64,000 bases of DNA from Candidatus Wolframiiraptor sinensis (GTDB taxonomy: Archaea > Thermoproteota > Nitrososphaeria_A > Caldarchaeales > Wolframiiraptoraceae): contig JALNJX010000001.1 of the NCBI GenBank assembly GCA_023268255.1, forward strand, positions 186,001-250,000. The letters are read 5' to 3'. This document shows positions 25,213 through 33,793 of this stretch, one piece after another. Positions within the stretch are counted from its first letter, which is position 1. Each line of letters starts with the position of its first letter. The notes below the pieces were generated by a model. The model was not told where the DNA came from and ran no database searches. It saw only the letters and a list, made by a program, of their open reading frames with translations. The position numbers and the translations under genes are program-made.

Positions 25213-26498
25213 TGAGCATCTCGGGTATTGATAGGATAGTGGGCCACGCCACCCTGGACGTGGATATCGATGGAGGAGCGCTGAATGCGCGTTTCAAGGT
25301 ACTGAATGATCCGCGTTTCATAGAGGCCATAGTGATCGGCAAGAAGTACCATGAAATTCCGTCAATCGTTTCGAGGATATGCGGGCCTTGCAGCGTCAGC
25401 CACACGATAACCGCCATAATGGCCGTGGAGAAAGCTCTCGGGATAAGCGTCCCCGAGCCCGTGAAGATCCTCAGGAAGATAGCCGTGCTCGGAGAGGTGG
25501 CAGAAAATCACCTACTGCATCTCACGCTCGTCGTCATGCCGGAATACTTTGGATACGATGATCTTCTCGAGGTCGCGAAGTACAAGCCCGAATCCCTCAG
25601 GAAGATACTGCTCATCAGATCCCAGCTTTCCAAGGTGATGGAAATGATATCAGGGAGGCTCGTCCACCCAAGCGCGCTATCAATAGGCGGGTTCACGAGA
25701 ATGCCTGGAGAAGCGAGGCTCGAGGATGCAAAGAGCATCTTGAAGGAGATCAAAAGCAGGATAAGCGAGATCGTAGAGCTATTCCTCGAGACGGAGTTCC
25801 CCGAGTTTGAGGTATTAATGGAGGCCTGTGCATCCCTCAAGGACGGCTACCTCTACATCGGCGATGAGATCATCACCTCAGATGAGCGCGAGGTTAGAGC
25901 CGAGGACTATAAGAGAATATTCATAGAGGATGTACAGCCTTACACAACTTCAAAGAGCGTAACGCTCGAGGGAATGCCAGTATACGTTGGGCCTAGGGCC
26001 AAGGTAAACTTGAAAGCGGACCTGCTTTCAGATCAGGCTAAGTCTTATCTCAAAATGAGGAGCTTCCCCCTGAGAAGCCCGTTCGATAATCTCCGGGCGC
26101 AAGCCATCGAGCTAATTCACTGCATAGATGCCATGCAGATGTTGATCGAGGATGTGGCGAGCATTTCCAGCATAGGATCCGAGCAGAGAGAATCTAGGAT
26201 CATGGCCAGAGAGGGGGCTGGAGTTGGCGTGTCCGAAGCTCCACGCGGCCTACTAATACACCATTACGAGTTTAATCGATGGGGGAATGTCATCTACGCA
26301 AATGTGATAACGCCGACGACGATAAACTCCAGGCACGTGGAGGTCGCCGCCCTAGAATTAATCAGGCACTACTTCTACGAGGACATGCCGGTCAAAGAGA
26401 TAGAGCGCTATCTAAGAAAGCTCGTGCAAGCGTTTGACCCGTGCCTAGGCTGCGCAACCCACTCCGTCAAGATAAACATCAGGGGGCTCAAGCCATGA
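25209..26498 (+). CDS. [NiFe] hydrogenase large subunit of the hybrid complex
   Basis: 429 residues. Ni site motifs are complete: RICGPCSVSH (near residue 57, with the terminal His) and DPCLGCATH near the C-terminus, followed by an 11-residue tail (SVKINIRGLKP) that a protease could remove. Related to group 3 large subunits but clearly diverged from the 3b hydA in the same window. Starts ATG-ATG at 25209/25212 within the end of the restored HoxU-like gene and overlaps the next gene by 4 bases, so the subunits are tightly coupled. Expected to be catalytically competent. Confidence 0.93.
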   Translation: MMSISGIDRIVGHATLDVDIDGGALNARFKVLNDPRFIEAIVIGKKYHEIPSIVSRICGPCSVSHTITAIMAVEKALGISVPEPVKILRKIAVLGEVAENHLLHLTLVVMPEYFGYDDLLEVAKYKPESLRKILLIRSQLSKVMEMISGRLVHPSALSIGGFTRMPGEARLEDAKSILKEIKSRISEIVELFLETEFPEFEVLMEACASLKDGYLYIGDEIITSDEREVRAEDYKRIFIEDVQPYTTSKSVTLEGMPVYVGPRAKVNLKADLLSDQAKSYLKMRSFPLRSPFDNLRAQAIELIHCIDAMQMLIEDVASISSIGSEQRESRIMAREGAGVGVSEAPRGLLIHHYEFNRWGNVIYANVITPTTINSRHVEVAALELIRHYFYEDMPVKEIERYLRKLVQAFDPCLGCATHSVKINIRGLKP

Positions 26499-27883
26499 GA
26501 ATCGGGATTTACTCGTTCGGCGGATGTGAGGGCTGCAGATACTGGCTAATAGACTCCCTTCTGAGGATATGCGGGGAGCTGGGCGCCGAGATAGCCTACG
26601 AGCCGCTCATAGGCCTCTCCAAGGAAAGCCCGGAATACGATGCGGTGGTAATCGAAGGGGCTGTTTGCACGGAGGAGGATCTCGAGAAGATTCGAGGTCT
26701 GAGATCGCGGGCGAAATACGTCATAGCCCTGGGGTCATGCGCCCTTCTAGGCGGGGTGCCGGGCAATAAGAGGTTCGCGGACCAGCATGCTGTTGAAAGA
26801 GTTTACCTCGGCAAACCTCTGCCGAAAAAGCCCCTCGACGTGAAGCCCGCAATCGCTCATGTGCGAGTGGACTACTGGATTAGAGGCTGCCCCCCGAACC
26901 GGGAAAACTTTGAGAAAGTCTTTCGAGCGATAATCTCCGGTATAGCCTCCGGAGAGCCGTTCAAGCTCCATGAGAGGCGCATAGAGTTCTGCAGGGATGA
27001 GTTCGCCAAGATCGAGGGAAGCGTGCTCAGGCTCGATGGAGACAAGTGCATAGTCTGCGGGAGATGCGTGGGCGTATGCGAGAAAATGGGAGTCTACGCG
27101 ATAGACTTCGCCTACAGGAGCGTGAGCACGATGGTGACAACGCCCTTCGAGCTGCCATTCGATGAGAGCGCGTGCGTGCTATGCGGCCAGTGCGCGCTGG
27201 TCTGCCCGGTCGGCGCCATGCGCGAGAGAAGCGACTTGGAGAAGGTTCAGAGAATGCTGGCCAAGCCCACGGCGTTGAAGGCGTACATCGAGCCGGAGAG
27301 CCTGGCGGCCATGTCCAGCTACTTCAACCGCGAGGTTGAGGTAATAGTCGGAGCATTACTCGCGAGGGGCTTCGAGAGCGTCGCGATGTACGTGCCGGAG
27401 CCCCGCGCCGATGCCGATAAGCCGCTGATCCCCATGAGCGAAGCTGAGCGGAGGTTCGTCAACCTGCTTCATCCCGGGTTGGCTGAGAAGCTCTCGGATC
27501 CCCCAGCTCTGCCAATCGGCTCATCAGTCCTGATAACACCATGTCTGGCCAAGAAGGCGCAGGCACGCGAGGGGGTGGTCTTAACGACGCGGGAGGCGAT
27601 CAAGCTCATCTCCAGCGTGGACTTGGATGAGGTTGATGAGGTCTCGCCGATAACGCCCGCCAAGATGGGCGGAGCCTACGGGGAAGTTCATGGACCGGAT
27701 GCCGTGATCAGGTTCTTGGATGAATGCGCCGAGGGGCTGAGCGTCAGGGAGCCGACAGTGCTGAAAATATGTCCCGGCGGATGCATCAGAGGTGGTGGGC
27801 AGCCATATTACAGCGAGGACCTGTATCGGAGGATGAGCAAGGCGGCGGCGAAGATATCCTCCGCGCTCATGGCCGTCGGCTAA
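26495..27883 (+). CDS. Hybrid subunit: [NiFe] small-subunit N-domain + ferredoxin + [FeFe]-hydrogenase-like domain
   Basis: 462 residues from the ATG at 26495. Residues 1-150 are the proximal-cluster domain of a [NiFe] small subunit (C11, C14 in GGCEGCRYWL; C82 in GSCALLGGVPG; C132 in RGCPPN). Residues 180-245 hold two [4Fe-4S] sites (CIVCGRCVGVCEK, CVLCGQCALVCPVGA), in the wording typical of [FeFe] hydrogenases. Residues 250-440 follow the H-cluster domain: TPCLAKKAQ (C350), VVLTTREAIKLI, MGGAYGEVHG, and CPGGCIRGGGQP (C426, C430). The first H-cluster motif (TSCCP in relatives) is replaced by PMSEAER near 313-319, so one cluster ligand and the proton-relay Cys are gone. The small-subunit C-half is instead on the HoxU-like protein. 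Activity at this site is doubtful. Confidence 0.9.
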   Translation: MRIGIYSFGGCEGCRYWLIDSLLRICGELGAEIAYEPLIGLSKESPEYDAVVIEGAVCTEEDLEKIRGLRSRAKYVIALGSCALLGGVPGNKRFADQHAVERVYLGKPLPKKPLDVKPAIAHVRVDYWIRGCPPNRENFEKVFRAIISGIASGEPFKLHERRIEFCRDEFAKIEGSVLRLDGDKCIVCGRCVGVCEKMGVYAIDFAYRSVSTMVTTPFELPFDESACVLCGQCALVCPVGAMRERSDLEKVQRMLAKPTALKAYIEPESLAAMSSYFNREVEVIVGALLARGFESVAMYVPEPRADADKPLIPMSEAERRFVNLLHPGLAEKLSDPPALPIGSSVLITPCLAKKAQAREGVVLTTREAIKLISSVDLDEVDEVSPITPAKMGGAYGEVHGPDAVIRFLDECAEGLSVREPTVLKICPGGCIRGGGQPYYSEDLYRRMSKAAAKISSALMAVG

Positions 27884-28374
27884 GAGGGCCGCGAAAAGTT
27901 CGATGGATTGCGCTTGAGGAATCGGGATACTTCCTCCAAAATTTTTGGGATTGCTTTCTCCACCTCAACGCTCAATTTTATTCCCGGGCTTATGTCCTTG
28001 ACCCCCACGCCGATCAAGAAGATCCTTCGGGGCATTTTCTCCCCGAATAGCTCATAGCCCAGCTTTATGGCCGAGACCACATCGATGTCATGCAGCGATT
28101 GGATCTCATCCATGGATCCTTGAGTGAGTTCCCCTAGATCGATCACGACAACCTCTCCGGGGGCTAGTCCCGATTTTATGGAATCTATTATCACCACTTC
28201 ATCGAACTCCATGATCTCATCGAGTAGCGCGAAGACGTTTGAGCCGCTCTCGAAGATTCTCACCTCGGCGGGCATCTCGCGCTCGAGCAGGATCTCGCCC
28301 ACGATTAAGCCGACAGCATCATCGCCCATCAGCCTGCTGCCAACGCATAGGATTAAAGTCCTTTGAGCCCCCAT
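27880..28374 (-). CDS. Hydrogenase maturation protease, HyaD/HybD family
   Basis: 164 residues: LILCVGSRLMGDDAVGLIV at the start (Glu/Asp Ni-sensing region), FESGSNVFALLDEI, EVVIIDSIKSG, HDIDVVSAIKLGYELFG and LIGVGVKDISPG. It removes the C-terminal tail of a large subunit once Ni is bound. It converges with the hybrid subunit gene (4-base overlap) and follows hypE, so it probably serves the hybrid or 3b enzyme, while the protease at 30.8 kb serves the membrane complex. That division is inferred from position. Confidence 0.9.
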   Translation of the reverse strand: MGAQRTLILCVGSRLMGDDAVGLIVGEILLEREMPAEVRIFESGSNVFALLDEIMEFDEVVIIDSIKSGLAPGEVVVIDLGELTQGSMDEIQSLHDIDVVSAIKLGYELFGEKMPRRIFLIGVGVKDISPGIKLSVEVEKAIPKILEEVSRFLKRNPSNFSRPS

Positions 28375-28433
28375 TCTGAGCAGCTAAATCCAATCGAGCG
28401 ATATAGCTGTTTAGCGAGCGATCTCTGCAGAGG

Positions 28434-29498
28434 CTAGCAGATTCTCGGAATCGGGTCTCCAATGGGCATCGGCAGATACCTTAATCCGCCTATCTCGGTC
28501 TCGACCACGACGCCCTCATGCTCGCCCGAGAACCACCCTATGATCTCGGCCTCGCGGCCCATCGGGTGGGATCGAAGAGCTTCCAGAACATCTTCCGCGA
28601 ACTTCTCGGAGACCGCTAAGACCACTCTTCCCTCGCATGCCAGTTCAAGGGGGTCTATGCCGAGTATCTCGCAGCCGGTTCTCACCTCATCGCGGATCGG
28701 TATGAGTGCCTCTTTAACCAAGATGCCGAAGCCCGTGGCCTCGCTCCACTCGTTTAGAAGCGCCGCCAACCCTCCTCTCGTTGGATCCTTCGCCGCTAGG
28801 ACTCCTCCAGCCTCGAGAGCCCTCTCCATTAGGTGGTTTAATGGCGCGGTGTCGGATCTTAGGCCCGGCGCCTCGAAGCCAAGCTCACCCCTCGCGGCTA
28901 TTATCGTCATTGCGTGATCTCCGATGGGCCCTGAAACTATCAGCCTATCTCCCGGTTTTATATTTCGTGGATCAAGCCACCTCGATCTCAGGGACCTGCC
29001 ATCAGATGCCGCCTTCTCCAAGTTCTTGTCCAGATGCGGGCTTCTCCTCCCGATGCCGGCCGTATTGATTATCATCTCATCGAGCTTTCCCCTCTCGACG
29101 ACCTTCGTGTCTCCTGTCACGATCTCGACTCCCGCCTCCTCGGCAGCCTCCTCCATGCTCGATAATATTCTATCGAGCTTCTCGATCTCGAATCCTTCCT
29201 CGATCACGAGGGCGCATGAGATCGCCAGCGGCTCGCTCCCGATCACGGAGAGGTCGTTCACGGTCCCTGAGATGCTCAGCCTCCCGATATCCCCTCCGGG
29301 GAAGAAGAGGGGCTTAACCGTGTATGAGTCTGTCGTGAAGGCTATTCCGTTGACCACGGCTGAGTCCGTGAGAAGCGTAAGAGGGATTTCAACGCTTCTC
29401 CTCTGCTTGAACCTCGGTAGAATGTGCTCCTTGATGAGCTTGTGCATGTATAGGCCGCCAGCACCATGCGCTATGCTTATCTTCTCATCCGCCTTCAC
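28434..29498 (-). CDS. hypE: Hydrogenase maturation protein HypE
   Basis: 354 residues of the PurM-like family: AHGAGGLYMHKLI at the start, TTDSYTVKPLFFPGGDIGRLSI, GTVNDLSVIG, ATP-binding SGPIGDHAMTII, ATDPTRGG-type AKDPTRGGLAALLNE, and the obligatory C-terminal PRIC, whose last Cys receives the carbamoyl group from HypF and is dehydrated to thiocyanate. Lies 22 bases after hypD. Full length and intact. Confidence 0.97.
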   Translation of the reverse strand: MKADEKISIAHGAGGLYMHKLIKEHILPRFKQRRSVEIPLTLLTDSAVVNGIAFTTDSYTVKPLFFPGGDIGRLSISGTVNDLSVIGSEPLAISCALVIEEGFEIEKLDRILSSMEEAAEEAGVEIVTGDTKVVERGKLDEMIINTAGIGRRSPHLDKNLEKAASDGRSLRSRWLDPRNIKPGDRLIVSGPIGDHAMTIIAARGELGFEAPGLRSDTAPLNHLMERALEAGGVLAAKDPTRGGLAALLNEWSEATGFGILVKEALIPIRDEVRTGCEILGIDPLELACEGRVVLAVSEKFAEDVLEALRSHPMGREAEIIGWFSGEHEGVVVETEIGGLRYLPMPIGDPIPRIC

Positions 29499-29520
29499 CA
29501 GCGAAGCCCACCCCCAAACC

Positions 29521-30699
29521 TCATAACCTCCTTACATATTTTGTTCCATGATTTATCCTGCATGCTTCACTCATACACCTGAAATCCTTGACGAGAATCC
29601 TGTTCTGCGCCCAGATCCTGCATGTTCCCTCAAGCCCCACCATCGGTGGGCCGATCGGGGTTGATGGCGTGCACGCCTTCATGTATAACGGGCAGTCCGG
29701 TGGATTTATTATCCCCTTTATTATCTCGGCGCATCTGGCCTCTTGCGGGAAGTAGTCTCCCCCACCGCGCTCTAGCCCGTAAACCCGCCTCGCGTCGTCC
29801 TGGGAGAACTTCTCCTTGAGATTCATCGCGCTCGCGGGTATGATCGCGACCCCCCTCCAGTAGCCATCCTCGAAATCGAAGACCTCTTGTAGCGCTTTCT
29901 GCGCCTTCAGGTTTCCTTCCCACGTCACGGATCTCACGTACTCGTTTTCCATTCTCGGAACATTCTCCCTCAACTGCTTGAGGATCATGTATATGGCTAC
30001 AAGGACATCTATGGGCTCGAATCCCGCGAAGACCATGGGCTTCCCGCACTTATCGAAGTACGGCTTATACGCCCTCATGCCGCTCACGGTCGAGGCATGG
30101 CCTGGGTTTATGAAAGCATCTATCTCGAGATCCTCAGATTCGGCTAGAAACCCCACCGCCGGCGGAACATACCTATGAGCCGAGAGAACCTTAAGATTTC
30201 TCGGAAGGCCTTTCAGAATATAGTACGCTACTGTGGGCGCAGTCGTCTCGAATCCAGCTCCCAAGAAGACGTACTCGCTATCAGGATTGCTGCTGGCGAT
30301 CCTAACGGCGTCCATGAAGCTGTACACGACCCCGACCTTCCCTCCATCGGCCGCGCAGTCCTCGAGCGAGATCATCCTCGAGCCCTTTGCCCTCGACACG
30401 TCGCCGTATGTGAGGACGTTGATTCCATCTAGTGCGAGCTTCACCGCCACGTCTATATCAGATGCGGGGGTTATGCAGACGGGGCACCCGGGTCCACCCC
30501 TAACCTCGATATTATCCGGGAGGAGAGCCCTAATACCCCAGTGAGTTATAGTCCATTCATGAGTTCCGCACACGTGCATTATCCTTATCTTTGGAAGATC
30601 CCTCGCGAGATCCCAAATCCTCGCGACTAACTTTCTAGCTAGAGCCGGGTCCCTATATCTCGAGAGAACGGCTTTCATGGGATCGGCGGAATCCACCAT
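29521..30699 (-). CDS. hypD: Hydrogenase maturation protein HypD
   Basis: 392 residues. Conserved motifs are HVCGTHEWTI (near residue 42), GGPGCPVCITP, GFETTAPT, HPGHASTV-type FINPGHASTVSG and a C-terminal [4Fe-4S] group CTPSTPIGPPMVG with CRIW. HypD with HypC holds Fe while CN and CO are attached. First gene of a hypD-hypE-protease run; the 85-base gap to the divergent HycI-type gene holds its promoter. Confidence 0.97.
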   Translation of the reverse strand: MVDSADPMKAVLSRYRDPALARKLVARIWDLARDLPKIRIMHVCGTHEWTITHWGIRALLPDNIEVRGGPGCPVCITPASDIDVAVKLALDGINVLTYGDVSRAKGSRMISLEDCAADGGKVGVVYSFMDAVRIASSNPDSEYVFLGAGFETTAPTVAYYILKGLPRNLKVLSAHRYVPPAVGFLAESEDLEIDAFINPGHASTVSGMRAYKPYFDKCGKPMVFAGFEPIDVLVAIYMILKQLRENVPRMENEYVRSVTWEGNLKAQKALQEVFDFEDGYWRGVAIIPASAMNLKEKFSQDDARRVYGLERGGGDYFPQEARCAEIIKGIINPPDCPLYMKACTPSTPIGPPMVGLEGTCRIWAQNRILVKDFRCMSEACRINHGTKYVRRL

Positions 30700-30784
30700 T
30701 CCTAATCACGCAGTCATACTAACTTGGGCGCAGCGATAATAAAGGTTTAACCCTCAGCTTTCTCATGATTTAGCGGGCTCCTAG

Positions 30785-31276
30785 ATGAGCTGGAGGGAGA
30801 GGCTCGAGCAGATCCTCAACAGCGTATCGGTGAGCGGCGGAGACCTGGTTATCGTCGGGATAGGAAACACGCTTCGCGGAGATGATGGAGTTGGAGTCGA
30901 GCTCGCAAGAATCCTGAAAGAGTCCATGAAGAGCGAGCGCGCAAAAGTATTCATCGTGGAGGATAAAGTTGACCTAATTCCGAAAATGCTGAGGGATGTG
31001 AATCCCGGGATCATTCTGCTCTTGGATGCGGCGGACTTCGGAGGCAGGCCAGGAGAGATCAGAATCATGAAGCTTGAGGAAGCCTCGAGAAAAGCCATCT
31101 CGACGCATGAACTGCCCCTAGACCTTATCATGAAAGCAGCCGGAATAAGCGCACCGGCATACGTCCTAGGAATACAAGTTGAAAACCTAGAATTTGGAAA
31201 GGAAGTGAGCCCCCAAGTTAAGGCAGCGGCGAATGAGGTTGCGAGCCTCCTATTAAAGCTCGTGGTGAGCTTGTGA
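30785..31276 (+). CDS. Hydrogenase maturation protease, HycI-like
   Basis: 163 residues: DLVIVGIGNTLRGDDGVGVEL near residue 20, ILLLDAADFGGRPGEI, STHELPLDLIMKAAG and YVLGIQVENLEFGKEVSP, all in the HycI wording seen with group 3 and 4 enzymes. It lies 77 bases before the membrane complex operon. The large subunit of that complex has 31 residues after DPCICCSAR, which is the kind of tail this protease removes. Confidence 0.92.
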   Translation: MSWRERLEQILNSVSVSGGDLVIVGIGNTLRGDDGVGVELARILKESMKSERAKVFIVEDKVDLIPKMLRDVNPGIILLLDAADFGGRPGEIRIMKLEEASRKAISTHELPLDLIMKAAGISAPAYVLGIQVENLEFGKEVSPQVKAAANEVASLLLKLVVSL

Positions 31277-31353
31277 TATTACTGCGTTATAAACTCCGCA
31301 TGCGCCGAGACTAAACTTAAATTTGGGTTACCGGACTGTAGTGTTGACCTTTC

Positions 31354-31683
31354 ATGGAGGAGCTCATCATCGCGCTTACCGTAACATTTCTTGTGATCCT
31401 CCTCATTTATCTCTTAGGCGGCAGGTTATCCGTTAAGGCTCCTAAAAGCAGGATGAAGCTCGAGCCCTATGCTTGCGGGGAGAGCCTTCCCCCGGCTAGA
31501 AGTCCGATAAGGCTACTCTTTTTCAACTTTGCCGCGCTATTCCTAGTATTCGATGTCATCGCCCTCTTCCTGGCATTCACGATAAATATTCCGCCAGCAT
31601 ATAAGCCCGGAGTAATCAGCCTTCTCATGCTTTACATGCTCGTGCTCGGGATCGCGATCCAGCTCCTGGGAAGAAGGAGGTGA
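31354..31683 (+). CDS. NuoA-like membrane subunit
   Basis: 109 residues with three membrane segments (ALTVTFLVILLIYLLGG, FFNFAALFLVFDVIALFLAF, VISLLMLYMLVLGIAIQLL). The loop PYACGESLPP keeps the Cys of NuoA and FDVIALFL is the conserved middle helix. First gene of a twelve-gene complex-I-like operon. NuoA is usual in complex I and Fpo but not in simple Ech hydrogenases, so the membrane arm here is of the large type. Confidence 0.92.
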   Translation: MEELIIALTVTFLVILLIYLLGGRLSVKAPKSRMKLEPYACGESLPPARSPIRLLFFNFAALFLVFDVIALFLAFTINIPPAYKPGVISLLMLYMLVLGIAIQLLGRRR

Positions 31684-31690
31684 ATGCCAT

Positions 31691-32131
31691 TTGGGCCTTG
31701 TCGAGAAGCTCGTGAGAAAATGTAGGGCGAGAAGCCCTTGGATACTCCTATTCGATACCGGAGCATGCAATGCATGCGATATAGAGATCGCCGCTTGCCT
31801 CACACCGCGCTATGATGTCGAGAGATTCGGGGTTCTCGCGAAAGGCAGCCCTAGGCACGCGGACATACTCGTCATTACCGGGCCCGTTACCAGGCAGGTC
31901 AGGGATAGGCTCATTAGGATCTATGAGCAAATGCCGGAGCCGAAGTACGTGGTCGCCGCAGGCACCTGCGCTACAAGCGGCGGGGTATACTGGGGGTGCT
32001 ACAATACGTATCCGAGCCTTGACTCCGTCATTCCGGTTCATGCGTATGTCTCGGGTTGCCCAGTGAAGCCTGAGGCGATTCTGAGGGCGATCAGCGTGCT
32101 CGTCGAGAAGATCGAGAAGGGGGAGGCTTAA
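31691..32131 (+). CDS. NuoB-like small subunit with one [4Fe-4S] cluster
   Basis: 146 residues. Cluster ligands: LFDTGACNACDIE (CxxC), VAAGTCATSGG and VSGCPVKPE. The spaced CxxC (not the CC pair of complex I NuoB) is the [NiFe] hydrogenase small-subunit form, agreeing with the Ni-binding large subunit two genes on. TTG start with a strong AAGGAGGTGA site 8 bases before it; an ATG at 31684 is in a different frame. Confidence 0.93.
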   Translation: MGLVEKLVRKCRARSPWILLFDTGACNACDIEIAACLTPRYDVERFGVLAKGSPRHADILVITGPVTRQVRDRLIRIYEQMPEPKYVVAAGTCATSGGVYWGCYNTYPSLDSVIPVHAYVSGCPVKPEAILRAISVLVEKIEKGEA

Positions 32132-32132
32132 G

Positions 32133-32603
32133 TTGAGCGAGGAGGGTCTTCTCAGAAAGATTACCGAGAGATTTGGAGATAAGATAATTGAAGCTAAGGT
32201 TCTCGGGAAGAGAAGGGTCTCCATCCTAGTTTCTCCTGATGCTTACAAGGATGTCGTGAGATATGCCGCCCAAGATCTCGGCTTGGAGTTTCTCAGCTGC
32301 CTGAGTGGGGTTGATCGGGGAGATAGCCTTGAGGTCGTGGTGCACTTGGGATACTCGATGCACGTGCTCATCAAAACCCGCGTCTCTAAGGATGATCCAG
32401 CCGTGGACTCGATAACCGATATTCTCCCAGCCGCGAGCCTCTACGAACGGGAAATACATGATCTGCTGGGCATCGCATTCAAGGGCCACCCGAATCTCAA
32501 GAGGATCTTCTTGCCCGAGGATTGGCCCGAAGGAGTTTACCCGCTTAGGAAGGATTACTCTCCAGAGCATCCAAAGCCATTGAGGGGTGGTGAGGCCGTG
32601 TGA
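32133..32603 (+). CDS. NuoC-like subunit
   Basis: 156 residues. The C-terminal signature is YEREIHDLLGIAFKGHPNLKRIFLPEDWPEGVYPLRKDY, the standard NuoC/HycE N-domain motif (given here in two parts: YEREIHDLLGIAFKGHP and RIFLPEDWPEGVYPLRKDY). It bridges NuoB and NuoD. TTG start; overlaps NuoD by 4 bases. Confidence 0.93.
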   Translation: MSEEGLLRKITERFGDKIIEAKVLGKRRVSILVSPDAYKDVVRYAAQDLGLEFLSCLSGVDRGDSLEVVVHLGYSMHVLIKTRVSKDDPAVDSITDILPAASLYEREIHDLLGIAFKGHPNLKRIFLPEDWPEGVYPLRKDYSPEHPKPLRGGEAV

Positions 32604-33793
32604 ACTTCGAGGTTCCGATAGGCCCCCAGCACCCAATACACGTCGAGCCCCTGATGCTCAGGCTGAAGGTCGAGGGGGAGCTGATAGTAGACGCCGACGT
32701 AGATGTCAGCTATATTCATAGGGGCATCGAGAAGGCTCTCGAGCTCAGGCCATATATTCAGGGACTCTACCTCGTTGAAAGAATATGCGGCATATGCAAT
32801 GCCGCTCAATCGCTCTGCTACTGCCTCAATGTCGAGCAGCTTCTCGGCAAGGAGGCTCCCCCTAGGGCGAGGTATCTCAGGATCGTGGTGGAGGAGCTTA
32901 GCAGGATTCACAGCCACCTCCTCTGGCTCGGCCACTACCTCCACACGCTGGGATTTGAGACCCTCTTCATGTACTTCTGGAGGGATAGGGAGAGGGTAAT
33001 GGACATGCTGGAGCTCATCACGGGTAATAGAGTCACCACGGCCTATAACACGATAGGCGGAGTGAGGAGGGATCTGCCTCCGGGTGCGGAGCAGAAGCTC
33101 AGGAGAACATTGGATTACATCGAGGAGAGAGTGCGCTACTATGAGAAGGTGATAGACTCGGAGCCGACCATCCTCGCGAGAACTCAGCGGGTTGGGATCC
33201 TCAAGCCGGGAGATGCGGTGAGAATGGGCGTCACGGGCCCGCACCTAAGAGCCTCAGGAATAAAGCACGATGTCAGGCTCGATGACCCGTATAGCGGGCA
33301 TGATGAAATCCCGTTCAACGTCATCACGTGGGACACGTGCGATTGCTACGCCAGAGTGAAGGTTAGGCTCAGGGAAACCAGCGAATGCGTGAACATGATA
33401 CGCTATGCTCTCGATCACATGCCATCCGGCGACTATAGGCTGAAGATCCCGCCGTTCTTCAAAGCCCCTCCCGGGGAGTCGTTATCGAGGGTTGAGGCGC
33501 CGAGGGGCGAGCTCGTCCATTACTCGATCTCGGATGGCGGTGATAGGCCATACAGGTATAGGGTTAGGACGCCGACGCTCGCGAACCTCCTATCCGTAGT
33601 AGAGATGCTCAGGAGCAGGGGCGACTACGAGGTCTACATAGCCGATGTCCCGGCGATCCTCGGCGGAATAGATCCATGCATATGCTGCAGCGCGAGGATC
33701 TTGATCACCGACGAGGCCAAGAAAAGGAGGATGATCACGACGCTCGACGACATCATAAGATTCTCGCGCGGAAGGAGGGTTGAGAGAAGATGA
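32600..33793 (+). CDS. Group 4 [NiFe] hydrogenase large subunit (NuoD-like) with intact Ni site
   Basis: 397 residues. GPQHPIHVEPLMLRL at the start is the NuoD/HycE motif. Unlike complex I NuoD it keeps both Ni motifs: ERICGICNAAQS (near residue 61) and DPCICCSAR (near 359). The His that often ends the first motif is Gln. A 31-residue extension (ILITDEAKKRR to RRVERR) follows the last Arg, the expected substrate of a HycI-type protease. I therefore read the complex as a hydrogenase, not a quinone or F420 reductase. The partner of NuoD on the membrane side is NuoH, next in the operon. Confidence 0.94.
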   Translation: MNFEVPIGPQHPIHVEPLMLRLKVEGELIVDADVDVSYIHRGIEKALELRPYIQGLYLVERICGICNAAQSLCYCLNVEQLLGKEAPPRARYLRIVVEELSRIHSHLLWLGHYLHTLGFETLFMYFWRDRERVMDMLELITGNRVTTAYNTIGGVRRDLPPGAEQKLRRTLDYIEERVRYYEKVIDSEPTILARTQRVGILKPGDAVRMGVTGPHLRASGIKHDVRLDDPYSGHDEIPFNVITWDTCDCYARVKVRLRETSECVNMIRYALDHMPSGDYRLKIPPFFKAPPGESLSRVEAPRGELVHYSISDGGDRPYRYRVRTPTLANLLSVVEMLRSRGDYEVYIADVPAILGGIDPCICCSARILITDEAKKRRMITTLDDIIRFSRGRRVERR

